From: CBDCFV01 sp965261795
GTDB lineage: Bacteria; Chloroflexota; Dehalococcoidia; Lucifugimonadales; UBA3495
Length of the DNA: 64,000 nucleotides
Assembly: GCA_965261795.1 (NCBI GenBank)
Contig: OZ253476.1
Location: 868,001-932,000, forward strand
Direction of reading: 5' to 3'
Shown: positions 50,158-58,188 of the stretch, piece by piece
Layout: each line of letters starts with the position of its first letter
Position numbering within the stretch: position 1 is the stretch's first letter
Made by a program: the position numbers and the translations under genes
Notes under the pieces: generated by a model
What the model saw: only the letters and a program-made list of their open reading frames with translations
Database searches by the model: none
What the model was told of the DNA's origin: nothing

Positions 50158-50196
50158 GCCGGGCACAGCCGCAAGGTTGTGCCCGGCTTCTTTTTT
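50158..50196 (+). terminator. Strong Rho-independent terminator of the tiny-ORF cluster
   Basis: GCCGGGCACA and TGTGCCCGGC form a perfect 10-bp stem around GCCGCAAGGT, followed by TTCTTTTTT. It separates the tiny-ORF unit from the receiver/Usp unit. Confidence 0.92.
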
Positions 50197-50280
50197 GCGC
50201 CAAGGTCCCGGCGAGGCTTGTATATCTTCCCGGTAAACAGCAGTCTGGATGCCACGCCGCCGGGCATAGACCCACCAGTA

Positions 50281-50318
50281 TGGGGCATTTACTACCCCCA
50301 AAGTAGGGAAAGTCCCCA
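50281..50318. promoter_or_regulatory. Paired inverted-repeat operator, copy 2
   Basis: TGGGGCATTTACTACCCCCA (50281-50300) and TAGGGAAAGTCCCCA (50304-50318) repeat the architecture of 49635-49671, with centres about 21 nt apart. A TATTAT-type -10 lies near 50344, 38 nt before the receiver gene. This is the expected place for activation by the nearby NarL-type regulator. Confidence 0.65.
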
Positions 50319-50381
50319 TAGTTTTCCTCTTATGTTGACCGCATATTATGTATTGTAAAACATGGATGGGAAGGTAACGCC

Positions 50382-50837
50382 ATGACGCCACATAACGTCG
50401 CCGCCAACAACAAGCAAGCGTTGCGGGTATTGCTCATAGACGAGAACCCCGTGTTCCTGCAGGTGGCAACGGCGTTTCTTCAACGCCAAGCCGGGTTCGT
50501 CACTCTTCGCACCGCCGCCAGGATGGAGGCGGCCTTGGTGGGTGCACGAGACTTTTGTCCGGCAGTGATCGTCATCGACCCGAACAACTCCAACTTGGAA
50601 GGGCTTGGCGTCATTCCACGTATACGGACCGTGTTGCCGCAAGTGGGGATCGTGGTCCTGGCGCTCATAGACGCGGCCACCTACAGGGACGCTTCTCTTG
50701 CCACCGGCGCAGACTGCTTCGTGTCCAAGTCCAACATGGCTGCCGACCTGCTTCCGGCGATACACCGCGCGGTTCGTGGAGGCGGAGGGCCGTCCCCCGC
50801 GGCTGCGGCTCAAATGGTCAGGGCAATGGCTGCGTAG
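50382..50837 (+). CDS. Receiver-domain-only response regulator
   Basis: The 151-residue protein is a single receiver domain: RVLLIDENPVFLQVATAFLQ (acidic pocket), likely phospho-Asp in PAVIVIDPNNSNLEGLG, and the Lys of DCFVSKSNMAADLLPAIHRA. It has no output domain, so it probably acts as a phosphate sink or protein-interaction switch for the kinase at 47.3 kb. It is followed by a Usp gene on the same strand. Confidence 0.88.
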   Translation: MTPHNVAANNKQALRVLLIDENPVFLQVATAFLQRQAGFVTLRTAARMEAALVGARDFCPAVIVIDPNNSNLEGLGVIPRIRTVLPQVGIVVLALIDAATYRDASLATGADCFVSKSNMAADLLPAIHRAVRGGGGPSPAAAAQMVRAMAA

Positions 50838-50918
50838 GGCCTGCCCTCGCGCAGGCGGGGGTGAAAACACCGGTAACACTGTCCTTGGTCAACAACCAAT
50901 ACGGGAGGAGGGGCTGTT

Positions 50919-51467
50919 ATGTACAGAGATTCCGACAATGACTTCAACCTTATCGATTATTCCATTGGAGAATGGTCCCACTGGACGGAGCAAGGCGATA
51001 CGTTGGCCAAGCGTTGCAACAAGATACTCGTGCCATTGGACCGCTCTTTCGATGCCACCGAACGTGCGCTTAGAGTCGCCAAAGAGATGATGGCGCCCGA
51101 TGGCGAGGGGATTCTCTTGCATGTCATTCCCCCGCAGAACGCCAGGATGTCGGGGCTTGGGTACATGTCGGCACAGGAAATGGAGAACATGGAACGGTCC
51201 CGCGCCTTGGGATTTTTGAGCTATTTCGCAAACCGCATGAACCGCGGTCCTGGGGATTGGCGTCCCGAGGTAATGGTGGCAAGCTCAGTCGCAGCAGGCA
51301 TCCGGGAGACCGCAATTCGGGAGGACGTGGACGTCATCGCCATGTCCACCCACGACCGCCGGGGGCTGGCCAAGCTCATCAAGGGGAGCGTGTGCGAGAA
51401 GGTGAAGGAATTGGTCCCGCACCAGGTCCGGGTTGTAAGACCTGTCAGGGAATTGGCGGCCCGGTAG
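50919..51467 (+). CDS. Universal stress protein (single Usp domain)
   Basis: The 182-residue protein has a ~35-residue N-terminal extension. Then come the Usp fold KILVPLDRSFDATERALRVA, PDGEGILLHVIPPQNARMSG, and the end DVIAMSTHDRRGLAKLIKGS with CEKVKELVPHQVRVVRPV. The loop THDRRGLAKLIKGSV is a variant of the ATP-binding signature (G-2x-G altered), so nucleotide binding is uncertain. GGAGGAG precedes ATG 50919. Context suggests control by the adjacent two-component system. Confidence 0.88.
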   Translation: MYRDSDNDFNLIDYSIGEWSHWTEQGDTLAKRCNKILVPLDRSFDATERALRVAKEMMAPDGEGILLHVIPPQNARMSGLGYMSAQEMENMERSRALGFLSYFANRMNRGPGDWRPEVMVASSVAAGIRETAIREDVDVIAMSTHDRRGLAKLIKGSVCEKVKELVPHQVRVVRPVRELAAR

Positions 51468-51555
51468 TCCCGTCGCCTTTCAGATTACACGCTGGGCCCA
51501 GGTACGTTGACGGGCGACTTTCGGAACCCATAGCCAGCAGACAGCGAGGTATGAA

Positions 51556-51765
51556 ATGGTACTGTTGGAATCGCCGCTCATTGGAATCGAGTTTCTGGAA
51601 CAGATTATAACCAAGGCTGAGGATGCCGCCCCAGTCGCCGTACAAGTGGAGATGGACCCCGAGGATGCGGCGCCCGTCGCCGTGGAGGTGGTTCACTGGT
51701 TCTACGGGGTGCCCTGCGCCGGGGTTAAATACTACTCCTTTCAAAGACGCCCCATGACACCGTAA
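51556..51765 (+). CDS. Small acidic protein with an internal EDAAPVAV repeat
   Basis: The 69-residue protein contains two copies of EDAAPVAVxVE in tandem (KAEDAAPVAVQVEMDP and EDAAPVAVEVVHWFYG). GAGGTATGAA precedes ATG 51556. No known domain. It lies directly after the Usp gene, so may belong to the same stress regulon. Real coding is likely but not certain. Confidence 0.45.
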   Translation: MVLLESPLIGIEFLEQIITKAEDAAPVAVQVEMDPEDAAPVAVEVVHWFYGVPCAGVKYYSFQRRPMTP

Positions 51766-52099
51766 CAGCCGCAACCGTCGGCCATCAGACTCACTATTGA
51801 CGCAGGCTCCCGCTAACCCGGCAATCTCTCCCCTGACCAAGAACCCGCGTAAAGACGATTTCCGGTCAAAAAACGTCGATGAACCATACGGCTCAGAGTG
51901 GTACCATGCAAAGGTTAACCCCAGCAAAACGCTCTGAGCCGCGTCGGCGGGAAGGTCGTCCAAGCCCGGGTTATTTTTTCGAGGGTTGACCGGCCCGGAT
52001 TGGCGAGAACAGGCAGGTTCCCAACCCCTTTGATTGTCAGCCCTGCACAACCCGTGATGCGGCTTGTTGAGCCAAGATTACGCACATCTGGGAGGGACC
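51766..52099. other. 334-nt gap with no supported gene
   Basis: The gap precedes the GYD-domain gene. A 46-codon TTG-started frame ending YGSEWYHAKVNPSKTL exists on the plus strand, but it has no ribosome-binding site or family match. I leave it uncalled. Confidence 0.4.
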
Positions 52100-52402
52100 A
52101 TGGGTTTATACGTTATGTTGAGCACGCTGACCGATGAGGGGCGCAGAACGGTCAAGGAACGCCCGGCAAGGATAAAAGAGGTAAATCGGGAAGTAGAGTT
52201 GATGGGCGTGCAGGTGCTGGCCCAATACGCGACCTTGGGGCCCTACGACTTCATCAACATCGTAGAAGCCCCGGACACCGCAACTATAATGAGAGTTTCG
52301 GTGGAGTTGGGCTCTCGTGGCACCATGCAAGTGACTTCCTTGGCCGCCATGAACTTGGAGGACTACATTGCAATGGTGGCGTCGCCGTCATCCTTCCAGT
52401 AA
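52100..52402 (+). CDS. GYD-domain protein
   Basis: The 100-residue protein has the GYD ferredoxin-like layout: GLYVMLSTLTDEGRRTVKER, the motif YATLGPYDFINIVEAPDTAT and VELGSRGTMQVTSLAAM. GYD proteins are small, cytosolic, probably oligomeric, and of unknown function. GGGAGG precedes ATG 52100, which decides the start. Confidence 0.9.
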   Translation: MGLYVMLSTLTDEGRRTVKERPARIKEVNREVELMGVQVLAQYATLGPYDFINIVEAPDTATIMRVSVELGSRGTMQVTSLAAMNLEDYIAMVASPSSFQ

Positions 52403-52595
52403 AGCCGCCCATCCTGCGATGACGAAACCCAGGTCACTTTCCGGCAAACAGGTGTTATACTTGCACCGCCGTTAATGGGCGATACAGGAGCAGACTTGGC
52501 TTGGTGCACCTTTGGCGTTCAACCTCAAACGGGTTGGCCCACTGGACCAAACGCCGGTGCATCCTGGAGATTTTGAGGCAAGGAGCACATCCGGG

Positions 52596-52802
52596 TTGAG
52601 TGACGATCGTACCGGAAATCCCACCAAAGACGAACGTTGTTGGTGCGGCCACTTGAAGCGTTGGCATCACTGGATGGGCATTTGCCGGTGGTGCGCCAAG
52701 CTGGAACTGCGCCGCCCGCGAATTAACTACATGCCCAGGCATACTTTCTCGGTGCGAATACCCGACAAACTGCGAAATACCCCGGACATATTGATCCCTT
52801 AA
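52596..52802 (+). CDS. Small zinc-finger-like protein
   Basis: A TTG at 52596 has AAGGAG 10 nt upstream and gives a 68-residue protein. It has the metal-site-like cluster RCWCGHLKRWHHWMGICRWC (two C-x-C/CxxC pairs with intervening His). A basic tail follows (RPRINYMPRHTFSVRIPDKL). An upstream in-frame TTG (52512) lacks a ribosome-binding site. It is followed by a strong terminator. Function unknown. Confidence 0.55.
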   Translation: MSDDRTGNPTKDERCWCGHLKRWHHWMGICRWCAKLELRRPRINYMPRHTFSVRIPDKLRNTPDILIP

Positions 52803-52827
52803 CCCTTACAGAGGCCGTCTATGTGAA

Positions 52828-52862
52828 AGTCCCCTCTCCCGACAGGAGAGGGGACTTTTTTG
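52828..52862 (+). terminator. Strong terminator between convergent genes
   Basis: AGTCCCCTCTCC-CGACA-GGAGAGGGGACT is a perfect 12-bp hairpin. T-runs flank it on the plus side (TTTTTT), and AAA on the other, so it may serve both convergent units. Confidence 0.95.
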
Positions 52863-52896
52863 AGACTGGACGCCGGACCCGTATACGGGAGTTGGG

Positions 52897-54324
52897 CTAA
52901 ATCGGCGGAAGACGATTGTGCCAAGGGGTGGCTTGTTCGTAGGCGTGCCCAACGCGTAGGACAGTGGCTTCATCGAAGGGCCGCCCCGCTATTTGCAGCG
53001 CCAGAGGGAGGCCTGCGTCGCCTTCCGAACTGAACCCGCACAGTATCGACATGGCGGTGGTGCCCGTCAGGCTGTAGGGACCGGTGTAACCGCCCCTGTG
53101 CAGAGCTTGCTTTGCCTGCTGCTTACTGGCGACGGTGCCATCCATTGACATAACCCCCGCCGGTGCGGCGGATGTCGGCTGGATTAGCACGTCCACGTCC
53201 TCCAGTGCGCCCAATACCTCGCGGCGCACCATGGCCCGCACCTTCTGAGCTTTGTAATACACCGGGGCCGGGATCAGGTTCGCGGTTGAGAATGACACCC
53301 GTGTGTTGTGGTGGTAGTCCTGCGGCCTCTCCCTAAGCCATTCCGGGTGCAGGCTCACCCGTTCCACGTGAGTAATGGTCCGGATGGCAACCCCGCAATT
53401 GACGCTTAAAGGCAGTGAAACATCCCGCACCTCGGCGCCCAACTCGCTTAACACCCCGGCCGCCGCGATTACGGCGTCCCGCACTCGCGGGTCCACGCCG
53501 GACTTTTCCGGGTCGAGATACTCCTGTACCAAGCCAACCTTCAACCCTCTAATGTCCCCGGTCAAGGCTTGCCGGTAATCGGGCACCGGTACTTGCCGGG
53601 TGTAGGGGTCCTTGGGATCGTAACCCGCGATGGCCCCGATGGTGACCGCGCAGTCCTCCACAGTGCGGGATATAGGGCCAATGGTGTCGATGGACCAGCA
53701 GGCCCCGTCGGCCCCGAATCGGCTGACCCGGCCCCAAGTAGGACGCAGCCCCACCAGCCCGCAGAGGGATGCCGGGCCGCGAATCGAGCCTCCGGTGTCC
53801 TCTCCCAGAGACGTGGCGCACAGCCGGGCGGCAGTGGCCGCGCCCGATCCGGTGCTGGAGGTGCCGGGGTCGCGCGACAGGTCCCAAGGGTTGCGCGCCG
53901 GGCCTTTGAAGGAACTGAACGAATCACCTATGGCGAACTCGCTCATGTTGGTCTTTCCGATTATGACCGCGCCGGCTTCCTTCAACTTGGCTACGACGGT
54001 TGCGTCTTCGTTCGGGATGAAGTCCGCTCTTATATTAGAGGCGTCGGTGGTTAGAATCCCCGTCGTGTGGACTTGGTCCTTTACGGCGACGGGAATCCCA
54101 TGCAGAGGGCCGCGGTACCGGCCCTGTTGTATTTCCTGCCCGGCTTGGCGGGCCTGTTGCACGGCCTCATCGGCGCATACGGTTATGTAGGCATTGACTT
54201 TGGGACCGACTTGTTCGATGCGGTCCAAGTAGGCATGCAGAGCCTCCTCCGGTGAGACCTGCCGCGCCTCGATCAAAGAGGCTAATTGCGTTGCGGAAAG
54301 GAAGGGTATATCCGCCTGTTCCAT
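52897..54324 (-). CDS. Amidase-signature-family amidase (GatA/AtzE-like)
   Basis: The 475-residue protein has the amidase signature triad: Lys in GIPVAVKDQVHTTGILT, cis-Ser in DPGTSSTGSGAATAARLCAT and nucleophile Ser in GEDTGGSIRGPASLCGLVG. These enzymes hydrolyse or transfer amides. ATG 54324 follows GGAGGTATGAG. The stop of a 62-residue GatC-like gene is 1 nt upstream, so the two are coupled, as in AtzG/AtzE amide hydrolases. A stand-alone catabolic amidase is more likely than tRNA amidotransferase, since no gatB is near. Confidence 0.92.
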   Translation of the reverse strand: MEQADIPFLSATQLASLIEARQVSPEEALHAYLDRIEQVGPKVNAYITVCADEAVQQARQAGQEIQQGRYRGPLHGIPVAVKDQVHTTGILTTDASNIRADFIPNEDATVVAKLKEAGAVIIGKTNMSEFAIGDSFSSFKGPARNPWDLSRDPGTSSTGSGAATAARLCATSLGEDTGGSIRGPASLCGLVGLRPTWGRVSRFGADGACWSIDTIGPISRTVEDCAVTIGAIAGYDPKDPYTRQVPVPDYRQALTGDIRGLKVGLVQEYLDPEKSGVDPRVRDAVIAAAGVLSELGAEVRDVSLPLSVNCGVAIRTITHVERVSLHPEWLRERPQDYHHNTRVSFSTANLIPAPVYYKAQKVRAMVRREVLGALEDVDVLIQPTSAAPAGVMSMDGTVASKQQAKQALHRGGYTGPYSLTGTTAMSILCGFSSEGDAGLPLALQIAGRPFDEATVLRVGHAYEQATPWHNRLPPI

Positions 54325-54325
54325 C

Positions 54326-54514
54326 TCATACCTCCATATCGGGCAGAATAAGGGGAACGGGCTCGACGGCGTTGACGCCGGGTACCTCCAGCGCATCCAT
54401 CATTTCCAGCATGGCGTTGAGGCTGTGCGCTACCTCCGTCAACTCCGGTCCATCCAGTTCCAAGCCAACGGCGTATCCCATGGCCTGTACTTCCGCGTCG
54501 GTCAAGTCCCTCAC
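54326..54514 (-). CDS. GatC/AtzG-like amidase partner
   Basis: The 62-residue protein (RDLTDAEVQAMGYAVGLELD then LTEVAHSLNAMLEMMDALEV, ending VNAVEPVPLILPDMEV) follows the GatC pattern of two helices and a C-terminal strand that wraps an amidase. It begins with GTG 54514 and ends 1 nt before the amidase ATG. AGGAG lies upstream. It probably stabilises the amidase as AtzG does for AtzE. Confidence 0.75.
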   Translation of the reverse strand: MRDLTDAEVQAMGYAVGLELDGPELTEVAHSLNAMLEMMDALEVPGVNAVEPVPLILPDMEV

Positions 54515-54607
54515 GGCAGACTCCTTACATTTCCCAGGTTGTTGAGGGCGGGTTGGGGCGACGGCTCCAATTCTATAGCCGCCCCCGGCGGTGTCAAGCT
54601 GCTACAC

Positions 54608-54650
54608 GCCTCCGCGAAGGCGGGGAACCAAGTCCTGGCGGTGGATTCCC
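54608..54650. repeat. Dispersed palindromic repeat, diverged
   Basis: CCTCCGCGAAGGCGGGGAACC followed by GGTGGATTCCCGCCTGAATG is a diverged pair of the common unit. It lies in the 290-nt gap between the GatC-like gene and the ImmA/IrrE-like gene, which otherwise shows nothing. Confidence 0.7.
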
Positions 54651-54807
54651 GCCTGAATGAGGATTACAAAAGACAACGGTGGCTTAGTCGAAGCTACCGT
54701 TTCCGTACAATATAAGGGTCAACCGGCAGTGGCGGATCTGCGTTCGTTGGGGGAACGATGGGTCTTACGACGTTGAAATCGTGGATTACCACCAATCCGG
54801 GTGGGTC

Positions 54808-56118
54808 CTATTCCCAACTGCCCCAGCGGCCAGTACGCTCGTTGTTAACCAGCAACGTACTGATGGTCATCGGTGAGACTGCGAAGTATTCGGCGACCTG
54901 CTCTTGATTTTCCTGGGAGTAGTCGTTGCCTAGCATACCCCTTACCGCCTTTAAAGGACTCAGCAGTTCCGCCGCGAACGCCCGTTGAGCTTTCTGGCGG
55001 TAGCTGTAAGAACGGGTTGCCGGCGAAAGCGGTTCACCAGACGTCCCCATGTAGCCCGCAAACAACGAGTCGCCAAGCAGCCGGGCCACATCAAATCGGC
55101 GACCGTTTTTCCATCGTGGCCTGAGGGCGACCTGAGCGTGGTCTTGAGGCGTGTGAAATACCCACGACAGGCTATTGGTGCATTTGTCGGATTCAATGAC
55201 TGTAGTTGATATCCCGGCCAAGTCCGCCAAACGGGAGTCTGCAATGGGCGTGTCCGCTAAACCGGCTTGTTGACGGACTGCATTGGCGGCGGCTACGCCG
55301 ATTTGCCAAGCTGGTGAGTGGCCCCATTGTATCGGTATGGGACCACTCAACCTGATGGCGTCGTTTGTATTTATATCGAACCCGAACAATTCTGTTTCCT
55401 CGGCGATTTGCTTGGCGGACTTTATGTCTTCCATTGCGCCGGTTGCTATCTCGTCTAAAGCATTTTCGCCCAATGCCGGGGCATCATGGAGAAGATTTTC
55501 TATTTTCTCGGCCTCGCTTTCGTCCGGGTCAAATCCCAATAGGGCTTCTAAGCGGCGGAATCGGGCAATCTCCCGATCGTTGCGCTCAGCAGTGAGGTCG
55601 TCCCATATTGTTTGCAGGTTCGTGTTAACAATACCGGCGTCTGAAACCAGTTGTAAAATCAGACCGACGAATTGGTCGACGGCGTCCTCAAAGTTCGTCG
55701 CCGAGACGATAACAGGCTTGGCCCCGTGGTAAATGAGTGAGGTATTGGTTTCGGTCGAACGTTCTGAGGTTAAGTTACATTCAAACCCATCGGACGAAAA
55801 CGTAATGTTGGGCCATACGTAGCCTTGACCGATGCAGGTCATACAGTGGGCGAAAGTCCAATGCAAAGAAGGCGTGAACTGGTCTGCCGGGCGTGGCTCC
55901 CAGCGCAGGCGCCACCAATTCCAAGCCAACCATTCCGCTAGATGATAACCGGAAACGTATGGGCCGTCGTGGTAGTGGCGTCCGTTCGAATCGACACTGG
56001 TGCAGACCGTAAGCATCCTGTCGTCTGCCTCGATTTCCAGTAGGCCGAAGGCAGCCTTTTCACAAGCTGGCCCTTCGTCGAGTAGCTCCGGCATCAGCCG
56101 AATTTGTAGGGCAGTCAT
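54808..56118 (-). CDS. ImmA/IrrE-like protein lacking the HExxH motif
   Basis: The 436-residue protein has an unassigned N-terminal half with CxxC-like MTCIGQ and WNWWRLRWEPRPADQ. The C-terminal half is arranged like ImmA/IrrE peptidases: ADLAGISTTVIESDKCTNSL, then QKAQRAFAAELLSPLKAVRG and EQVAEYFAVSPMTISTLLVN. Where the zinc HExxH should lie, the sequence is DVARLLGDSLFAGY, so protease activity is doubtful. ATG 56118 is 2 nt after the stop of the 143-residue gene. ImmA/IrrE proteins usually cleave or sense repressors. Confidence 0.7.
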   Translation of the reverse strand: MTALQIRLMPELLDEGPACEKAAFGLLEIEADDRMLTVCTSVDSNGRHYHDGPYVSGYHLAEWLAWNWWRLRWEPRPADQFTPSLHWTFAHCMTCIGQGYVWPNITFSSDGFECNLTSERSTETNTSLIYHGAKPVIVSATNFEDAVDQFVGLILQLVSDAGIVNTNLQTIWDDLTAERNDREIARFRRLEALLGFDPDESEAEKIENLLHDAPALGENALDEIATGAMEDIKSAKQIAEETELFGFDINTNDAIRLSGPIPIQWGHSPAWQIGVAAANAVRQQAGLADTPIADSRLADLAGISTTVIESDKCTNSLSWVFHTPQDHAQVALRPRWKNGRRFDVARLLGDSLFAGYMGTSGEPLSPATRSYSYRQKAQRAFAAELLSPLKAVRGMLGNDYSQENQEQVAEYFAVSPMTISTLLVNNERTGRWGSWE

Positions 56119-56120
56119 AG

Positions 56121-56552
56121 CTATTGGTCCCTTTTTTGCCACTCTGCGATAACGTATTCTCTCATCCGGTCATCCGGGGACAGGCGATAGCCATGATAGC
56201 TGGAACCATCATCGCCGAGCTTTGCTTCGTATGCTTCACCGGCGTGGTCCACGGCCCAGACAAACTTAGGTAAACCGTTTTGGAGGTATCCGCTTATCAT
56301 TCCCAAACCTGCCCCGGAATGAAATAGCTTGACCGCCTCTTTCCAGGATACGACGCGCCGGTCGTCGCACAGCGATTTGCCAGGACGGGGATTCACGGGC
56401 GGGATGAAGCTGTAGTTGGACAGTTTGCTTTTGTGGTGAGCGCTGCCAATGTAACGAGCCTTCGCCAAGTCGCTCCGGGTTTCATCGCTTATCGTTTCAG
56501 GAGGCGCAATTCTACGCTTTGGACCGTTTCCCTGGCGTTTGCGGCTTGGCAT
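56121..56552 (-). CDS. Unrecognised 143-residue protein paired with an ImmA/IrrE-like gene
   Basis: Starts with a basic tail (MPSRKRQGNGPKRRIAPPET), then LAKARYIGSAHHKSKLSNYS, FIPPVNPRPGKSLCDDRRVV, FVWAVDHAGEAYEAKLGDDG and YHGYRLSPDDRMREYVIAEW. This full pattern recurs in uncharacterised proteins I associate with ImmA/IrrE-like genes, but no function is known to me. The HH, C and acidic residues could form a metal site. Coupled to the downstream gene by a 2-nt gap. Confidence 0.7.
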   Translation of the reverse strand: MPSRKRQGNGPKRRIAPPETISDETRSDLAKARYIGSAHHKSKLSNYSFIPPVNPRPGKSLCDDRRVVSWKEAVKLFHSGAGLGMISGYLQNGLPKFVWAVDHAGEAYEAKLGDDGSSYHGYRLSPDDRMREYVIAEWQKRDQ

Positions 56553-56684
56553 ATTCTAACCCTGGTTCGTGGGCTGCCCAATCTGTCTACCGTCAACGAC
56601 GGAGGTATAGTACCACAGTGGTAACCTCCCAGCTTTAATTATGATAACATCCCTCTACAGAATCACCCATAAGGTAATGACGTC

Positions 56685-57755
56685 ATGAAATTCGGACTGA
56701 TGTATGAAATCCAGATTCCCGAACCTCATTACCCTGGAATTGAAGCGGAGCGGTACAAGCAAATTCTGGCGCAGGTGGACTTGGCCGACGAGGTGGGTTT
56801 CGATTATTTCTGGACGGTAGAGCACCACTTCCTGCGGGAGTTTTCCCACTGTTCGGCGCCGGAAGTGCTGTACGGCGCCATTTCCCAGCGGACCAAGCGC
56901 ATCCGCATCGGCCACGCCGTGGCGTTGCTGCCGGGCCAGTACAACCACCCGGTCAGGGTGGCGGAGCGGGCCGCAGTGCTGGACATTCTGAGCGATGGGC
57001 GCATGGACCTGGGCACCGGGCGCTCCACCACGCTGATCGAGATGGACGGCTTCGAGGTTGACCCGGAAGAGACCCGGGCCCAGTGGCGGGAAGCCATCGG
57101 TATGATCCCCAAGATGTGGACCGAAGACCCATTCTCTCACCAAGGGGAGTTCTTCAACATCCCGGAGCGGTCGGTAATCCCCAAGCCGGTGCAGCAGCCC
57201 CACCCGCCCATGTGGGTGGCCTGCAGCCAGCCGGACTCATTCCGCCAAGCGGGCGAGTTGGGCCTTGGTGTGTTGTGCTTCAACCTGGGCGGCTATGCCC
57301 AGATGGAAGAGCGGGTCGCCGTTTACAGAGAGGCCGTCAAGAACGCCAACCCCGTGGGTTCCTTCGTGAACAACCAAGTCGCCGCCCTGTGCATCGTCCA
57401 CTGCGCCGAAGACGATGAGGAAGCACGGCGGGTTGGCGGCCCGGAAGGGGCGTGGTTCGTGCAGCAGGCCGAGAACTTGTACGCCCCTTGGGCCGGCCGG
57501 CAGGTGCCCGACTCCTACAAGTTCGCCGTGGACGCCGTCCAAACCGAGCGGGCCGACAAGACAGTCGAGGACCATCTAGCCTCGGGGGCATTCGCCATGG
57601 GCAACCCGGACACCGTCATCGAGGTTATGAAGAAGTATCAAGAGGCGGGCGTGGACCAAGTGCTCTGCTTCGTCCAACCCGGCAGGCTGGAACACACCCG
57701 CATCATGGACTCCATCAAGCTGATGGGCCGCCACGTAATACCTTACTTCCACTAA
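56685..57755 (+). CDS. LLM class flavin-dependent oxidoreductase
   Basis: The 356-residue protein starts MKFGLMYEIQIPEPHYPGIE and has DEVGFDYFWTVEHHFLREFS, RIRIGHAVALLPGQYNHPVR, LDILSDGRMDLGTGRSTTLI and HPPMWVACSQPDSFRQAGEL. It is a different subgroup from the other three LLM proteins. ATG 56685 is selected; the upstream region AAGGTAATGACGTC gives an acceptable ribosome-binding site. It is followed by a terminator-like hairpin. Confidence 0.92.
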   Translation: MKFGLMYEIQIPEPHYPGIEAERYKQILAQVDLADEVGFDYFWTVEHHFLREFSHCSAPEVLYGAISQRTKRIRIGHAVALLPGQYNHPVRVAERAAVLDILSDGRMDLGTGRSTTLIEMDGFEVDPEETRAQWREAIGMIPKMWTEDPFSHQGEFFNIPERSVIPKPVQQPHPPMWVACSQPDSFRQAGELGLGVLCFNLGGYAQMEERVAVYREAVKNANPVGSFVNNQVAALCIVHCAEDDEEARRVGGPEGAWFVQQAENLYAPWAGRQVPDSYKFAVDAVQTERADKTVEDHLASGAFAMGNPDTVIEVMKKYQEAGVDQVLCFVQPGRLEHTRIMDSIKLMGRHVIPYFH

Positions 57756-57784
57756 GCCTATGGCGGCCTGTCCTTGGCGTAAGA

Positions 57785-57819
57785 AACCCCCTCCTTAACA
57801 AAGAGGGGGTTCGTTGTTT
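57785..57819 (+). terminator. Terminator-like hairpin after the LLM gene
   Basis: AACCCCCTC-CTTAACAAA-GAGGGGGTT is a perfect 9-bp stem followed by CGTTGTTT, a short T-rich run. It lies between the LLM gene and the convergent zinc-ribbon genes. Confidence 0.75.
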
Positions 57820-57877
57820 GTCCGGTTCGCCCTGCCTGGAGGCAGGCCCAACTTCGGCGTTGCATCACTCCGGGGAT

Positions 57878-58021
57878 TTAATCGGAGGACGGGAGTTTGC
57901 GGGGTTCCTGCAACTCCATCTCGGCGTCGCAGCAGTTGATGACTCCTTCGCCGCTCTTGGTGCACAGCACGCTGCTGTTGCAACTACCGCAAACGTACCG
58001 TTTTCCCAGTTCGTTAGCCAT
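57878..58021 (-). CDS. Desulforedoxin-like small metal-binding protein (1 of 2)
   Basis: Too short to be found by length. ATG 58021 opens 47 residues with GKRYVCGSCNSSVLCTKSGE then GVINCCDAEME. CxxC followed by CC is the iron-binding pattern of the desulforedoxin/desulfoferrodoxin N-terminal domain, except that here a fifth Cys is present. AGGAGGG precedes the start. These proteins bind Fe(SCys)4 and serve in redox or as metal carriers. Confidence 0.75.
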   Translation of the reverse strand: MANELGKRYVCGSCNSSVLCTKSGEGVINCCDAEMELQEPRKLPSSD

Positions 58022-58071
58022 TGATTAGCCCTCCTGTGGACTGGCGGGTATTGGTTTGCCGTGAATCCAAC

Positions 58072-58188
58072 TTACTTCTGCTGCATCGGCTGGCTGCAAC
58101 AATTCATCGAGCCCTCGCCGCCCTTGGTGACTATGAACTCTGATCCGCATTGTGCGCAAAAATACCGTTTTCCTGTCTGGTTGGCCAC
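58072..58188 (-). CDS. Desulforedoxin-like small metal-binding protein (2 of 2)
   Basis: GTG 58188 opens 38 residues: ANQTGKRYFCAQCGSEFIVT then KGGEGSMNCCSQPMQQK. The CxxC...CC arrangement with GEG before CC is canonical for desulforedoxin-like proteins. It lies 50 nt upstream of the second copy on the same strand; the pair shares GKRYxCxxC and is clearly duplicated. GGGAG lies upstream. Confidence 0.8.
   Translation of the reverse strand: MANQTGKRYFCAQCGSEFIVTKGGEGSMNCCSQPMQQK

Noticed and set aside
51807..51948. 46-codon TTG-started frame before the GYD gene
   Set aside because: No ribosome-binding site and no family resemblance strong enough to support coding.
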